A stretch of 64,000 bases of DNA, taken from Clostridium sp. HBUAS56010. Lineage in GTDB: Bacteria; Bacillota; Clostridia; Lachnospirales; Lachnospiraceae. A program made the translations under genes and the position numbers. The stretch is from contig NZ_SULJ01000006.1 in NCBI RefSeq assembly GCF_007115105.1, forward strand, positions 498 to 64,497, in the 5' to 3' direction. The notes under the pieces were generated by a model. That model saw nothing but the letters and a program-made list of their open reading frames with translations. It was not told the DNA's origin and made no database searches. Below, piece after piece: positions 18,109-27,470 of this stretch (positions are counted from its first letter, which is position 1; each line of letters starts with the position of its first letter).

Positions 18109-19368
18109 TTATTTGTCAATGGTTGTAATACCATCAATCAAAATATCAAATGCCGGTGCAGAACCGTATTCAGACTCATGGAAATATCCATCAGAGACAT
18201 ATTCCACATCACTTCCATCTTTTTTATAGGTTTCCAGCTTCTTGCCGTCTACGGTAAAAGTAGAGGTATCAAATACATGAAGGGTTCCTGCTGTTATAGC
18301 TTCTTCCACTTCTGCTACCTTTTCCTCGGTTCCTGGAACGACTACATTTTTATTCAGTTCTGTAATAGAAACTGCCCCGTCTTTGTAACCCTGACACCAG
18401 TCCGTGTCAATGGCAGTTCCATCAATCACACTCTGAACAGCGTAGGTTACATAAGGTGCCCAGTTGATGGAGGCAGATGTAAGTGCTGTCTTAGGTGCAG
18501 TTGCAATCATGGAAATATTATAGCCTACATCAGGAACACCGGCTGCCTCACAGGCAACAGGAGCGCCTGTTGTATCTGCATGCTGGCTGATCAGTACACA
18601 GCCATTGGAAATCAGCGCATCAGCGGCTTCCTTTTCCAGATCAAAACTTCCCCAGCTATTGGTAAACTTCACTTCCATGGTTGCCTGAGGGCATACAGAA
18701 CGAACGCCCAGGAAAAAGGAAGTATAACCGCTGATTACCTCAGCGTAAGGATAAGCTCCCACATATCCGATCTTTACGGCATCTTCTTTTACTTTGCCTT
18801 CTTCGATCATCTGATTTAACTTAAGACCGGCTACCACACCGGAAACATAACGGGATTCATATACATTGGTAAAATAATTGTGCATGTTACTCAGACCGCT
18901 TGATTTTGCCTGAAAACCAGTTGCATGACAAAACTGTACATCAGGATATTCTTTGGCAGCCTCTATTATATAAGATTCATATCCAAAGCTGTTGGCAAAG
19001 ATAATGTTACATCCCTGGTCTGCCAGATCCATAGCTGCATCTTTTGCTGTTTCATCTTCTGGTACATTCCACTTTACAATGACCTGATCATCAGAAAGTC
19101 CAAGAGCTTTCTTCATCTCCAGGGCACCATTGTAATGGGCAGCAGTATAACTTTCGTTCTCATCTCCGATGTAGATAAAGCCTGCCTTGATATTCTCTTT
19201 GGCAATGGGACCGTTTGGTTCACCGGCTTTTGCATTTTCGGATTCTGTTGCCTGATTCTCTGTTTTTTGTGTACCTGTAGCGGATGGGGAACCGGATTTA
19301 CCGCAGGCGGTTAATGACAGGGCCATAATGCCTGCCAAAGCCAGACCAACCAACTTCTTTGTTTTCAT
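18109..19368 (-). CDS. bmpA: BMP-family nucleoside-binding lipoprotein
   Basis: Surface lipoprotein of 419 residues that captures purine nucleosides for the NupOPQ importer. The signal peptide ends at the lipobox LTAC (Cys22), followed by a Ser/Thr/Glu-rich linker. The Bmp domain then starts at AGFIYIGDENESYTAAHYNG, with GCNIIFANSFGYESYI, HATGFQAKSSGLSNMHNYF and QHADTTGAPVACE, all typical of the PnrA/BmpA fold. It is the first gene of the operon, with a good AGGAGG site, behind a promoter and a structured leader of about 110 nt. Confidence 0.93.
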   Translation of the reverse strand: MKTKKLVGLALAGIMALSLTACGKSGSPSATGTQKTENQATESENAKAGEPNGPIAKENIKAGFIYIGDENESYTAAHYNGALEMKKALGLSDDQVIVKWNVPEDETAKDAAMDLADQGCNIIFANSFGYESYIIEAAKEYPDVQFCHATGFQAKSSGLSNMHNYFTNVYESRYVSGVVAGLKLNQMIEEGKVKEDAVKIGYVGAYPYAEVISGYTSFFLGVRSVCPQATMEVKFTNSWGSFDLEKEAADALISNGCVLISQHADTTGAPVACEAAGVPDVGYNISMIATAPKTALTSASINWAPYVTYAVQSVIDGTAIDTDWCQGYKDGAVSITELNKNVVVPGTEEKVAEVEEAITAGTLHVFDTSTFTVDGKKLETYKKDGSDVEYVSDGYFHESEYGSAPAFDILIDGITTIDK

Positions 19369-19396
19369 AACCTAATCCTCCTCGAACATGGGCATC

Positions 19397-19454
19397 AGTT
19401 GATTTTAAAATGCGCCAGATACTGCCTCTGGCATACCTGACGCAATTGTCAACT
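19397..19454 (-). ncRNA. Structured 5' leader of the bmpA-nup operon (candidate cis-regulatory RNA)
   Basis: In the minus-strand transcript AGUUGA (19454-19449) pairs with UCAACU (19402-19397), GCGUCAG with CUGGCGC (19443-19437 / 19418-19412), and an inner UGCC-AGA-GGCA hairpin caps it. This gives three stacked stems separated by internal loops. It starts about 23 nt after the predicted transcription start and ends about 28 nt before the bmpA ATG. I could not match it to the purine (guanine/adenine) riboswitch consensus or another class I know. It may be a regulator or simply a stability hairpin. Confidence 0.5.
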
Positions 19455-19483
19455 TTTTATGAATGATAAAAATTACACTACTC

Positions 19484-19511
19484 AGTATAACATTCTTTTA
19501 ATGCTTGTCAA
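19484..19511 (-). promoter_or_regulatory. Sigma-A promoter of bmpA-nupOPQ
   Basis: Perfect TTGACA, 16-nt spacer, TATACT on the minus strand. The rest of the interval 19512-19675 holds nothing I recognise. Confidence 0.75.
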
Positions 19512-19675
19512 TACGAATTATGTCATTTTTCCTGGTATTTTAGCAGCCCATTAGCCCCTTTAATCAGTGTTCATAAGCGTTGATTATAGCAGGATATATG
19601 ACAGCGCCATTCTCCCCTTATTGTCTGACTTATTTTTAATTAATATACATATATCTGCCTTTTGTAAATCTTGTT

Positions 19676-22039
19676 TTATCTTGCTCCTGCATGGGCAGGT
19701 GCAAGAGGTGTCAGCGTGAGAAGACCATGTCTGTCAATAGATCCATCCTCCCGCCGTTGCGGTTCCCGTTTTGTATCCAGACTTTCAAACATATTTTTAC
19801 GGATGACCTCTCCCCGGCTGTTGGCAGATTTACCGCCCTGGTACAGGTAGTTGCTCTCTGTATAAATCTGACCGGCTTCCTGTCCGTTTAAATCAATCTT
19901 TTCTTCCACATTGAGATATTTATCCCTAAATGAGATGATTCCTTCTGCCTTAAATCCTGTTTTGGTTCCCTTATTGCCATATAGTGCAACGTTGGCACCT
20001 TCATTGTTATAGGATATGGAATTGTATACTTCAATATCCGGGCAGGAGTTGGAATCAATTCCCTTGGCTTTGTTTTCATAAGAAATACTGTTTTTTAACA
20101 CATGATGTCCGGATAATCCGGAACCGCCCATCTTAAAACCGTTTCCATTACCGGCATCAATGACTTTGCCGTCCCGGATAATGTATCCGTTTTTATATGC
20201 CACACAGTTTTCAATGGTAACAGCACCAATGGTTCCGCTTCCTACCTTTGCAAAGAAATCCCAGCCGTCATCGGCATTATAACTGGCAATACAGCCATCA
20301 AACACATTGCCTTCCCCGCAAGTCAGCTTTGCCGCAAATCCATCGGCATCTTCCATGGCTGCATCAGAATTGTTGTAAGAATTACAGTTCTTAATTAAAT
20401 TATAAGAAGGCCATTTTTCAAAAGATTCCGCTGAGGTTCCGCTGATCTGGATTCCAGTATTTCCATTGTGATGGGAATTCACCAGTTCAACGATATTATG
20501 ACTGCCTGCAACCTGTAAACCTGCTTTTAAATCCCTTGTTCTGGTGATGTCAATATTTTTCAGATGCCAGTAATTTCCCCATAACTGAACGCCGGTTCCC
20601 TGTTCCTGGAAATCAAATACAGCACGTCCCTGTTTTGCAGGATCGGTTTCTAATGTAATCATATTGTCAGCGGTTCCGTTAATTCCACGCTCTATAATCA
20701 GCTCTCCTAAGGAATAAGTTCCAGGCGCAAGGTAGATCTTTTGTCCAGGTTTTGCATACTTTACAACTTCTGAAATGGACAGAGGTTCTTCACTGGTTCC
20801 TTTTCCTTCTGCAGTTCCCTCTGGAGATACATAAATAACATCATCAGGGTAAGACTTGTAAATAACCGTTTTTTCTACTGCTTTTGTGGTATAGGAACTG
20901 AGTTTTGTAAAAGCAGCCGGCTCATAAGAACCAGAAGGAGTAAAGATCATGGTAACCTTATTCTCTCCGTTATTAAGATATAAAGGCTGAACCACCTCTT
21001 CTCCTGCCTTTACCTTTCTGGAAGGCATGGACAGCTTATTGAGCTTTGGTGTCACCCAGCCATCTGCATTTGCCTTAAATACGGTCTCATAGGTGCCTGT
21101 TGCAGAGCTGGAAGCGGAAGTGATCTGGTAGTCCGGTTCCACATAAGTAATTGGATGAGCCATTGCCGGAGGATCGGTCTTTTTATCTGTCACTGTAAAT
21201 TCTATATTGGAAAATGTAGCATTACAGCCTCTTGCCACGGCAAATCCCACATAAATATGATCTTTGTCAATCTGACATAAAGGGTCCGGCATGCCGTCAA
21301 AATAATAAACCTGTTCCACATTCTCTCCTTTTTTGTTGATGTAGGAAACGTGGTATCCGGTATTGGTTCTTTTTAATGCCATTGTATAGGTTTCTCCTGC
21401 CTTCACCAGCCTTGATGGATCAAGGGCGCCATCCTGGACTGTAAAACTTTTTCTTGCAGGCGCTTTATCCGTGGAAGCAATTCCTGTGAAAAAACGATAC
21501 CCCAACCCGTCTTTTAAGGTTTTTGTATCGCCCTCCTGGGTATTATAATTTAGTTTGGTGCCTATGGCTGCCATGGAATTGGTATAAAAAGCTTTGTTGC
21601 TTACTTTATCTTCTCCAATGCTGTCTCTTGCCAATAAAGCAAATCCCTCCTGACCATCTGGAGATGGATTGATATAATTTATGGTTACATCTGCTTTTAA
21701 GGAGAAATTCTCTTTTTTAGGATCAATGGTTGTATAATAATAGGATATTCCATCGTAACCATCGGTGGATACGAATTTCCCCCCCTTTTTATCAATACTG
21801 CCATCTTCCCTGATGGAGCAGGAAGTAAGATCAACCCCTGTTTCAATGGAACTTCCTTCCTTCATGGTATTAATACTTTTGTTCGTCGAGGTTCCGAAGA
21901 AAGTAAAGTTCCACTCTTTTTTATTCCCCTCCGCCGTGGGTTCCGGTGCTGACGCCCAGGCAGAGCTATTCGTTGCTGCAAGTGTTACCCCACACAAACA
22001 GCATAGAGCCAGGACTTTTTTTAAACTGTGTTTTCTCAT
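19676..22039 (-). CDS. Secreted PL9-like pectate lyase (right-handed parallel beta-helix)
   Basis: A 787-residue exported enzyme. Residues 1-30 are a Sec signal peptide ending near WASA. Residues of about 45-280 form a beta-sandwich-like region, possibly carbohydrate binding, and about 400-760 a right-handed beta-helix. The helix contains YWHLKNIDITRTRDLKAGL, AMEDADGFAAKL and YNADDGWDFFAK; these Asp- and Lys-rich motifs correspond to the calcium-binding aspartates and catalytic lysine region of family 9 pectate lyases, which cleave polygalacturonate by beta-elimination. There is no LPxTG or SLH anchor, so the enzyme is probably released. A perfect cre box lies downstream of the promoter. The family call is by motif recognition; true substrate range is unknown. 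Confidence 0.82.
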   Translation of the reverse strand: MRKHSLKKVLALCCLCGVTLAATNSSAWASAPEPTAEGNKKEWNFTFFGTSTNKSINTMKEGSSIETGVDLTSCSIREDGSIDKKGGKFVSTDGYDGISYYYTTIDPKKENFSLKADVTINYINPSPDGQEGFALLARDSIGEDKVSNKAFYTNSMAAIGTKLNYNTQEGDTKTLKDGLGYRFFTGIASTDKAPARKSFTVQDGALDPSRLVKAGETYTMALKRTNTGYHVSYINKKGENVEQVYYFDGMPDPLCQIDKDHIYVGFAVARGCNATFSNIEFTVTDKKTDPPAMAHPITYVEPDYQITSASSSATGTYETVFKANADGWVTPKLNKLSMPSRKVKAGEEVVQPLYLNNGENKVTMIFTPSGSYEPAAFTKLSSYTTKAVEKTVIYKSYPDDVIYVSPEGTAEGKGTSEEPLSISEVVKYAKPGQKIYLAPGTYSLGELIIERGINGTADNMITLETDPAKQGRAVFDFQEQGTGVQLWGNYWHLKNIDITRTRDLKAGLQVAGSHNIVELVNSHHNGNTGIQISGTSAESFEKWPSYNLIKNCNSYNNSDAAMEDADGFAAKLTCGEGNVFDGCIASYNADDGWDFFAKVGSGTIGAVTIENCVAYKNGYIIRDGKVIDAGNGNGFKMGGSGLSGHHVLKNSISYENKAKGIDSNSCPDIEVYNSISYNNEGANVALYGNKGTKTGFKAEGIISFRDKYLNVEEKIDLNGQEAGQIYTESNYLYQGGKSANSRGEVIRKNMFESLDTKREPQRREDGSIDRHGLLTLTPLAPAHAGAR

Positions 22040-22091
22040 TTTAATCCCCCTTTTTTAATTATATAGGTAATTTTTTTTGTTGATACATTGA

Positions 22092-22105
22092 TGTAAGCGC
22101 TTACA
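22092..22105. promoter_or_regulatory. Catabolite-responsive element (CcpA box)
   Basis: TGTAAGCGCTTACA is a perfect 14-nt palindrome and a full match to the cre consensus TGWAANCGNTNWCA. It lies about 10-25 nt downstream of the predicted start of the pectate lyase transcript, a road-block position. Confidence 0.8.
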
Positions 22106-22121
22106 TTGTGCAACATATCCT

Positions 22122-22150
22122 ATTTTAGCACATTTAATTGGGTTTTTCAA
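22122..22150 (-). promoter_or_regulatory. Sigma-A promoter of the pectate lyase gene
   Basis: TTGAAA, 17-nt spacer, TAAAAT on the minus strand, just upstream of the cre box. Confidence 0.65.
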
Positions 22151-22279
22151 TACAATATACCTAACACATTTCTATTTATTGTGTTTTTATCTGTTTTTAT
22201 TATCTTATTTAAAGGTAAAGTATAATTTTTGCACAAAATCTTTTCTAGACTTTACTATCTTAGTTTTTTTTTTTAATAC

Positions 22280-22308
22280 TGGATTTTTCTTTTATTTAGA
22301 TGTATAAT
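22280..22308 (+). promoter_or_regulatory. Probable promoter of pyrG
   Basis: TATAAT at 22303-22308 with a weak TGGATT 17 nt upstream. No GGG initiation tract or leader terminator is visible, so the reiterative-transcription attenuation known for Bacillus pyrG is not supported here. Confidence 0.45.
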
Positions 22309-22361
22309 ACTTTTTTTGAAAACATCCCCATACCATCACCACAGAAGGAGGTTACACTGTT

Positions 22362-23963
22362 ATGTCAGTGAAATACGTATTTGTCACCGGAGGCGTCGTA
22401 TCCGGACTTGGCAAAGGTATTACCGCAGCATCGCTTGGACGGCTGTTGAAAGCCAGAGGCTACAAAGTCACCATGCAAAAATTCGATCCCTATATCAATA
22501 TTGATCCAGGTACCATGAACCCGGTTCAGCATGGAGAAGTTTTCGTCACGGAAGATGGAGTAGAAACAGACCTTGACCTTGGTCACTACGAGCGTTTTAT
22601 TGATGAAAATCTGACCCAGAATTCTAACGTTACAACCGGTAAGGTTTATTGGACCGTATTAACCCGTGAACGGCGGGGAGATTTCGGGGGAGGCACCGTA
22701 CAGGTTATCCCTCATATTACAGACGAAATAAAGAGCCGTTTTCACTGCAACCACAACTCCTCTGAAACAGAGATTGCTATTATAGAGGTAGGCGGAACAG
22801 TGGGCGACATAGAAAGCCAGCCTTTTTTAGAAGCAATCCGCCAATTCCAACATGAAGTAGGCCACGAAAATGCCATTCTCATTCACGTGACCCTGGTTCC
22901 ATATCTAAAAGTTTCCGGAGAACTGAAAACCAAACCAACCCAGTCCAGTGTAAAAGATCTCCAGGGAATGGGAATCCAGCCCGACATCATTGTATGCCGT
23001 TCCGAACTGCCCCTTGATGACGGAATCAGAAGCAAAATCGCACAATTCTGCAATGTCCCCAAATCGAATGTAATCCAGAACCTGGATGTGGAAGTCTTAT
23101 ACGAGCTTCCATTAGTAATGGAAGAAGAACATCTGGCACAGGTTGCCTGTGAACGTTTAAAACTGCCATGCCCCGAGCCGGATTTAACCGAGTGGTGTGC
23201 CATGATTAACAACTGGAAACATCCAGAAAAAGAAGTAACCATTGCTTTAGTAGGAAAATACATCCAGCTTCATGACGCTTACATCTCTGTGGTCGAAGCA
23301 TTGAAACACGGCGGCGTACACAACCGGACAAGCGTAAACATTAAATGGATCGACTCCGAACTGGTTACCGACAGCAATGCAGAAGAATATTTCCATGATG
23401 TAAACGGAATTCTTGTTCCAGGCGGCTTTGGAAGCCGTGGAATTGAAGGAAAGATCTCTTCCATTCGATTTGCCCGTGAACATAACATTCCTTTCCTTGG
23501 CATATGCCTTGGCATGCAGATGGCAATCGTGGAATTCGCCCGCCATGTGGCTGGATTTTCTGATGCCCATACCGTGGAGCTTGATGAGAACACCACCCAT
23601 CCGGTGATTCATCTGATGCCGGACCAGAACGATGTGGAAGATATCGGCGGCACTTTAAGGCTTGGCTCCTATCCCTGTATTCTTGACAAAACTTCCAAAT
23701 CCTATGAAGTCTATGGGCAGGAACTGATTCATGAACGGCACAGACATCGTTATGAAGTGAATAACGACTTTAGAGAAGATCTGGTAAAGGCAGGAATGAA
23801 GCTTTCCGGCATCTCTCCTGACGGACGGATTGTGGAGATGGTGGAGATTCCAACCCATCCTTGGTTCATTGCCACTCAGGCTCATCCGGAATTTAAATCA
23901 AGACCAAACAGACCTCACCCACTGTTCCGGGATTTTATCCGGGCGGCTGCAGAAAACAAATAA
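22362..23963 (+). CDS. pyrG: CTP synthase
   Basis: Makes CTP from UTP using glutamine and ATP. The N-terminal amidoligase domain begins [21 protein letters not shown] and holds [17 protein letters not shown]. The C-terminal class I glutaminase has GGFGSRG, the nucleophile LGICLGMQ and the TQAHPEF motif. At 533 residues it is the usual length. An AAGGAGG site lies 9 nt before the ATG. It is monocistronic, ended by a strong terminator and followed by the liv operon. Confidence 0.98.
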   Translation: MSVKYVFVTGGVVSGLGKGITAASLGRLLKARGYKVTMQKFDPYINIDPGTMNPVQHGEVFVTEDGVETDLDLGHYERFIDENLTQNSNVTTGKVYWTVLTRERRGDFGGGTVQVIPHITDEIKSRFHCNHNSSETEIAIIEVGGTVGDIESQPFLEAIRQFQHEVGHENAILIHVTLVPYLKVSGELKTKPTQSSVKDLQGMGIQPDIIVCRSELPLDDGIRSKIAQFCNVPKSNVIQNLDVEVLYELPLVMEEEHLAQVACERLKLPCPEPDLTEWCAMINNWKHPEKEVTIALVGKYIQLHDAYISVVEALKHGGVHNRTSVNIKWIDSELVTDSNAEEYFHDVNGILVPGGFGSRGIEGKISSIRFAREHNIPFLGICLGMQMAIVEFARHVAGFSDAHTVELDENTTHPVIHLMPDQNDVEDIGGTLRLGSYPCILDKTSKSYEVYGQELIHERHRHRYEVNNDFREDLVKAGMKLSGISPDGRIVEMVEIPTHPWFIATQAHPEFKSRPNRPHPLFRDFIRAAAENK

Positions 23964-23980
23964 TATCCATACATTGAACG

Positions 23981-24022
23981 AAGGAGTTCAGGTTTCGGTA
24001 AAAAGAACCTGGCTCCTTTTTT
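23981..24022 (+). terminator. Intrinsic terminator of pyrG
   Basis: AAGGAG-tt-CAGGTT pairs with AACCTG-g-CTCCTT followed by TTTTTTA, 17 nt after the stop codon. Confidence 0.85.
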
Positions 24023-24074
24023 ATTGCATACTGCAGATGTTTCCTTTCATTTATTAATTTATTTCAATTTTTTC

Positions 24075-24102
24075 TTGCACTTTTTTCATCTTCTGCTATA
24101 AT
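24075..24102 (+). promoter_or_regulatory. Sigma-A promoter of livKHMGF
   Basis: TTGCAC, 16-nt spacer, TATAAT. The leader to the livK ATG is about 65 nt and shows no T-box or riboswitch. Confidence 0.7.
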
Positions 24103-24173
24103 ATAATGCAACGTGTGTCCACAGGAAAGACAGTTGTATTTGTTGGAGATACATATAAAGGAGGATATAGTTT

Positions 24174-25355
24174 ATGAAATTAAAAAAGGTATTTGCGCTC
24201 ACTCTTGCAGCTTGTCTGAGTGCCAGTCTTATTGTGGGATGCAGCAATTCAGGCTCTGGTACAGCATCAGAAAAAGGTGAGAAAATTATCAGGATTGGTG
24301 TCTTTGAACCAACCACCGGTGAAAATGGCGGAGGCGGTTTTCAGGAAGTTTTAGGTATACGGTATGCTAATAAGGTTCATCCAACTGTTAAGATCGGCGA
24401 GGAAGAATACACCGTTAAATTAGTGGAAGTAGATAACAAATCAGATAAGACAGAGGCAGTCAATGCTGCTCAGAAGCTTGTAAGCCAAAAAGTTTCTGTT
24501 GTTCTTGGCAGTTATGGTTCCGGAGTTTCCATTGCAGCGGGACAGATCTTTGCAGATGCCAAGATTCCTGCCATCGGTGCTTCCTGTACCAACCCTCAGG
24601 TAACCCAGGGCAATGACTATTACTTCCGTGTGTGCTTCCTGGATCCATTTCAGGGAACTGTAATGGCTAACTATGCCAATGACAACGGTGCAAAGAAAGC
24701 AGCCATTATCACCCAGCTTGGAGATGACTATTCCTCCGGTCTTGGTTCTTTCTTTAAGACTTCCTTTACAAAATTAGGGGGAAGCGTTGTCAGCGAAGAA
24801 CAGTTCCAGACGAACCAGACAGATTTTAAAGCAATCCTTACTAATATTAAAGCTCAGAATCCTGACATCATTTTTGCACCATCTTCCATCACCACAGCAC
24901 CGCTTATCATCAAGCAGGCACGTGAACTTGGAATTACTGCAACCATTGCTGCCGGAGATACCTGGGAAAACTCAACCATCATAGAAAACGCAGGTGCTTC
25001 TGCAGAAGGAATTGTCCTCTCCACCTTCTTTGATGAAGCTGCACCAGCGAACGATGAAGCTGCTTCCTTTGTTTCCGGATTCAAAACATATTTGAAAGAA
25101 GAGAAACAGGCTGAAATTATCCCGGCAGTTTCTGCCCTTAGCTATGACGCTTACTTAAGTGCCTTGAAAGCAATCGAAACAGCAGGTTCCACAGATGGAG
25201 CCGCTATCAAAGACGCATTAAAGGGTGTTACCATTGAAGGTGTAACCGGCTCCATCTCTTTTGATGAAAACGGGGATGCAAAAAAGGATATGGCATTTAT
25301 AAAGACAGTCGAGGATGGAAAATTTAAATTCTTAACAACTACAACTGTAAAATAA
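24174..25355 (+). CDS. livK: Branched-chain amino acid ABC transporter binding lipoprotein
   Basis: A 393-residue lipoprotein with signal peptide and lipobox IVGC (Cys23). The mature part starts IRIGVFEPTTGENGGGG and carries AAQKLVSQKVSVVLGSYGSG and IPAIGASCTNPQVTQGNDYYFRVCF, the pattern of periplasmic-binding-like LivJ/LivK proteins. It should capture leucine, isoleucine or valine at the membrane surface; related amide substrates cannot be excluded. AAAGGAGG lies upstream of the ATG. It is first in a five-gene operon and is followed by a hairpin that should reduce downstream expression. Confidence 0.93.
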   Translation: MKLKKVFALTLAACLSASLIVGCSNSGSGTASEKGEKIIRIGVFEPTTGENGGGGFQEVLGIRYANKVHPTVKIGEEEYTVKLVEVDNKSDKTEAVNAAQKLVSQKVSVVLGSYGSGVSIAAGQIFADAKIPAIGASCTNPQVTQGNDYYFRVCFLDPFQGTVMANYANDNGAKKAAIITQLGDDYSSGLGSFFKTSFTKLGGSVVSEEQFQTNQTDFKAILTNIKAQNPDIIFAPSSITTAPLIIKQARELGITATIAAGDTWENSTIIENAGASAEGIVLSTFFDEAAPANDEAASFVSGFKTYLKEEKQAEIIPAVSALSYDAYLSALKAIETAGSTDGAAIKDALKGVTIEGVTGSISFDENGDAKKDMAFIKTVEDGKFKFLTTTTVK

Positions 25356-25388
25356 TCGGGTTAGCAGCAACATATAATATCACTGGAT

Positions 25389-25436
25389 GAGTGGGGCGAT
25401 TTACCTTCCCCACTTCTTCCATTTTTAACAGGAACT
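25389..25436 (+). terminator. Intra-operon terminator between livK and livH
   Basis: AGTGGGG (25390-25396) pairs with CCCCACT (25408-25414), followed by ttcttccattttt. No separate promoter is obvious before livH, so partial read-through is likely. Confidence 0.65.
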
Positions 25437-25474
25437 TTTATCACATACCTTACAGATAGGAGGCTTTACGCCAC

Positions 25475-26356
25475 ATGAGTTTTTCAACCTTTTTACAGCA
25501 GTGCCTGACTGGTATTTCCTTAGGCGGTGCTTACGCGCTCATAGCCATTGGCTATACTCTGGTTTACGGCATTCTTCGTCTTATTAATTTCGCCCACGGC
25601 GATATTTTTATGATGGCTGGTTACTTTATGATCTTTGCGATGGCAAGTTTCCCATGGTACATCTCCATTCCCCTGGTTTTAATTATAACCGTTGTTCTGG
25701 GCGTATCCATTGAGCGAATCGCTTACCGCCCTCTCCGTACAGCTCCCAGAATGTCTGTTATGATCTCTGCCATTGGTGTCTCTTACCTGCTGCAGAACCT
25801 GGCTACATATCTGTTTACAGCTTTGCCAAAGGGCTATCCAGAACTTCCGGTTTTAAAAAAGATCTATCAGATCGGCGGACTTTCTGCTTCATTTGTCACT
25901 TTTTTAACACCAGTTCTTACTTTGATCATTGTATATGTACTGATCACACTGATTAATAAAACAAAGATCGGTATGGCAATGCGTGCAGTTTCAAAAGATT
26001 ATGACACCGCTTCCTTAATGGGAATTAAGATCAACCGCATTATCACTTTTACCTTTGCTGTAGGTTCTCTGCTGGCTGCTGTAGGATCTATTTTGTACTT
26101 CACAGACCGTATGACTGTTTTTCCCTTCTCTGGCTCTCTGCCGGGATTAAAATGCTTTGTGGCTGCTGTATTTGGCGGAATCGGAAGCATACCAGGTGCC
26201 GTCATCGGCGGTTTTATCCTGGGACTTGGGGAAACGGCTCTGGTCGCTATGGGGTATTCTACCTTTAGCGATGCGTTTACCTTTATTCTGTTAATTGTTA
26301 TTCTTCTGATCAAACCTACGGGATTGTTCGGTGAGAAAACAACCGATAAAGTGTGA
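25475..26356 (+). CDS. livH: Branched-chain amino acid ABC transporter permease LivH
   Basis: A 293-residue integral membrane protein with about eight helices. The N-terminal GISLGGAYALIAIGYTLVYGILRLINFAHGD is the hallmark of LivH. The coupling loop MRAVSKDYDTASLMGIKINRII and the late motif VAAVFGGIGSIPGAVIGG follow. It pairs with LivM to form the channel. An AGGAGG site precedes the ATG, and 10 nt separate it from livM. Confidence 0.95.
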   Translation: MSFSTFLQQCLTGISLGGAYALIAIGYTLVYGILRLINFAHGDIFMMAGYFMIFAMASFPWYISIPLVLIITVVLGVSIERIAYRPLRTAPRMSVMISAIGVSYLLQNLATYLFTALPKGYPELPVLKKIYQIGGLSASFVTFLTPVLTLIIVYVLITLINKTKIGMAMRAVSKDYDTASLMGIKINRIITFTFAVGSLLAAVGSILYFTDRMTVFPFSGSLPGLKCFVAAVFGGIGSIPGAVIGGFILGLGETALVAMGYSTFSDAFTFILLIVILLIKPTGLFGEKTTDKV

Positions 26357-26366
26357 GGTGTCTTTT

Positions 26367-27470
26367 ATGAAGAAAAAAGCAGTATCCAAAAACAAACTTT
26401 ATACTCTGATTGCCCTTTTATTCCTCATCGGCATTCTGGGTATTTTACAGGCGAACAGCGGGAAATACAGCTATCAGATTTCCATTCTGGAAAGAAGTGC
26501 CATCTATGCGGTAGTTGCTGTTTCCATGAACCTTCTTACGGGATTTACCGGGCTGTTTTCCTTAGGTCAGGCAGGATTTATGGCAATTGGTGCCTATACT
26601 GTCGCCATCTTAACCATACCGGTTGATGACCGGGCAAGCGTTTACTATGTGCAGGGAATCGCACCTGGTCTTGCTTCCCTGCAATGTCCATTCTGGGTTG
26701 CCCTTATTATTGCAGGATTGATTTCAGCCGCCATTGCCGCACTGATTGGTATTCCGGTGCTCCGGTTAAAAAGTGATTACCTTGCCATTGCAACCCTTGG
26801 TTTTTCCGAGATTATCCGGGCTGTCATTGCAGCTCCCCAGCTGGATAAGATCACAAATGGTTCCTACGGTCTTAAAAATATTCCAGGCTTTCCAAACATT
26901 TTTGTTGCCTTTGGTTTATGTGCCCTCTGCATTCTTTTGATGGTTCTGCTGATTAATTCCTCTTATGGGCGGGCTTTTAAAGCTCTTCGGGAAGATGAGG
27001 TTGCAGCACAGGCAATGGGACTTAATTTATTCCGTTACAAAGAACTGGCATTTGTCATTTCCTCTTTCTTTACAGGAGTGGGCGGAGGTCTTCTGGCAAT
27101 CTTTATGCGTTCCATTGATTCCAAAACCTTTTCCATTAACCTGACCTATGATATTTTGCTTATTGTTGTTCTTGGAGGAATCGGCAGCATAACAGGAAGC
27201 GTTATCGGAGCCTTTTTAGTAACAGCAGGAAGAGAATGGCTGCGTTTCTTTGATAATCCATTAATCATTGGAGGCGTTGATATTCCATTATTCCGTTCTG
27301 GTTTCCGTATGGTCATCTTCTCCATTCTTCTTATGGCAGTGGTACTCTTCTACCGCAGAGGTATTATGGGAAGCAATGAATTTTCATGGGAAGGACTTGG
27401 ACGGCTGATCCGCAGCATTCCAGACCGGCTTAAGAAACGAGGAAAGCAGAAGGGAGAAAACGTATCATGA
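26367..27470 (+). CDS. livM: Branched-chain amino acid ABC transporter permease LivM
   Basis: A 367-residue membrane protein, the second channel subunit. It contains MNLLTGFTGLFSLGQAGFMAIGAY, FKALREDEVAAQAMGLN (the ATPase-contact loop) and VLGGIGSITGSVIGA, all conserved in LivM. The ATG at 26367 (MKKKAVSKNK) has a GAGGTG site and does not overlap livH; a start 12 codons earlier would lie inside livH. Its stop codon overlaps the livG start by 4 nt. Confidence 0.95.
   Translation: MKKKAVSKNKLYTLIALLFLIGILGILQANSGKYSYQISILERSAIYAVVAVSMNLLTGFTGLFSLGQAGFMAIGAYTVAILTIPVDDRASVYYVQGIAPGLASLQCPFWVALIIAGLISAAIAALIGIPVLRLKSDYLAIATLGFSEIIRAVIAAPQLDKITNGSYGLKNIPGFPNIFVAFGLCALCILLMVLLINSSYGRAFKALREDEVAAQAMGLNLFRYKELAFVISSFFTGVGGGLLAIFMRSIDSKTFSINLTYDILLIVVLGGIGSITGSVIGAFLVTAGREWLRFFDNPLIIGGVDIPLFRSGFRMVIFSILLMAVVLFYRRGIMGSNEFSWEGLGRLIRSIPDRLKKRGKQKGENVS

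Noticed and set aside
19397-19511. Guanine/adenine riboswitch before the nucleoside importer.
   Set aside because: The conserved purine-aptamer core and its loop-loop pairing are not present; the structure is a single nested hairpin.
22206-22361. Attenuator of the Bacillus pyrG type.
   Set aside because: There is no run of G at the predicted start and no terminator hairpin before the pyrG start codon.
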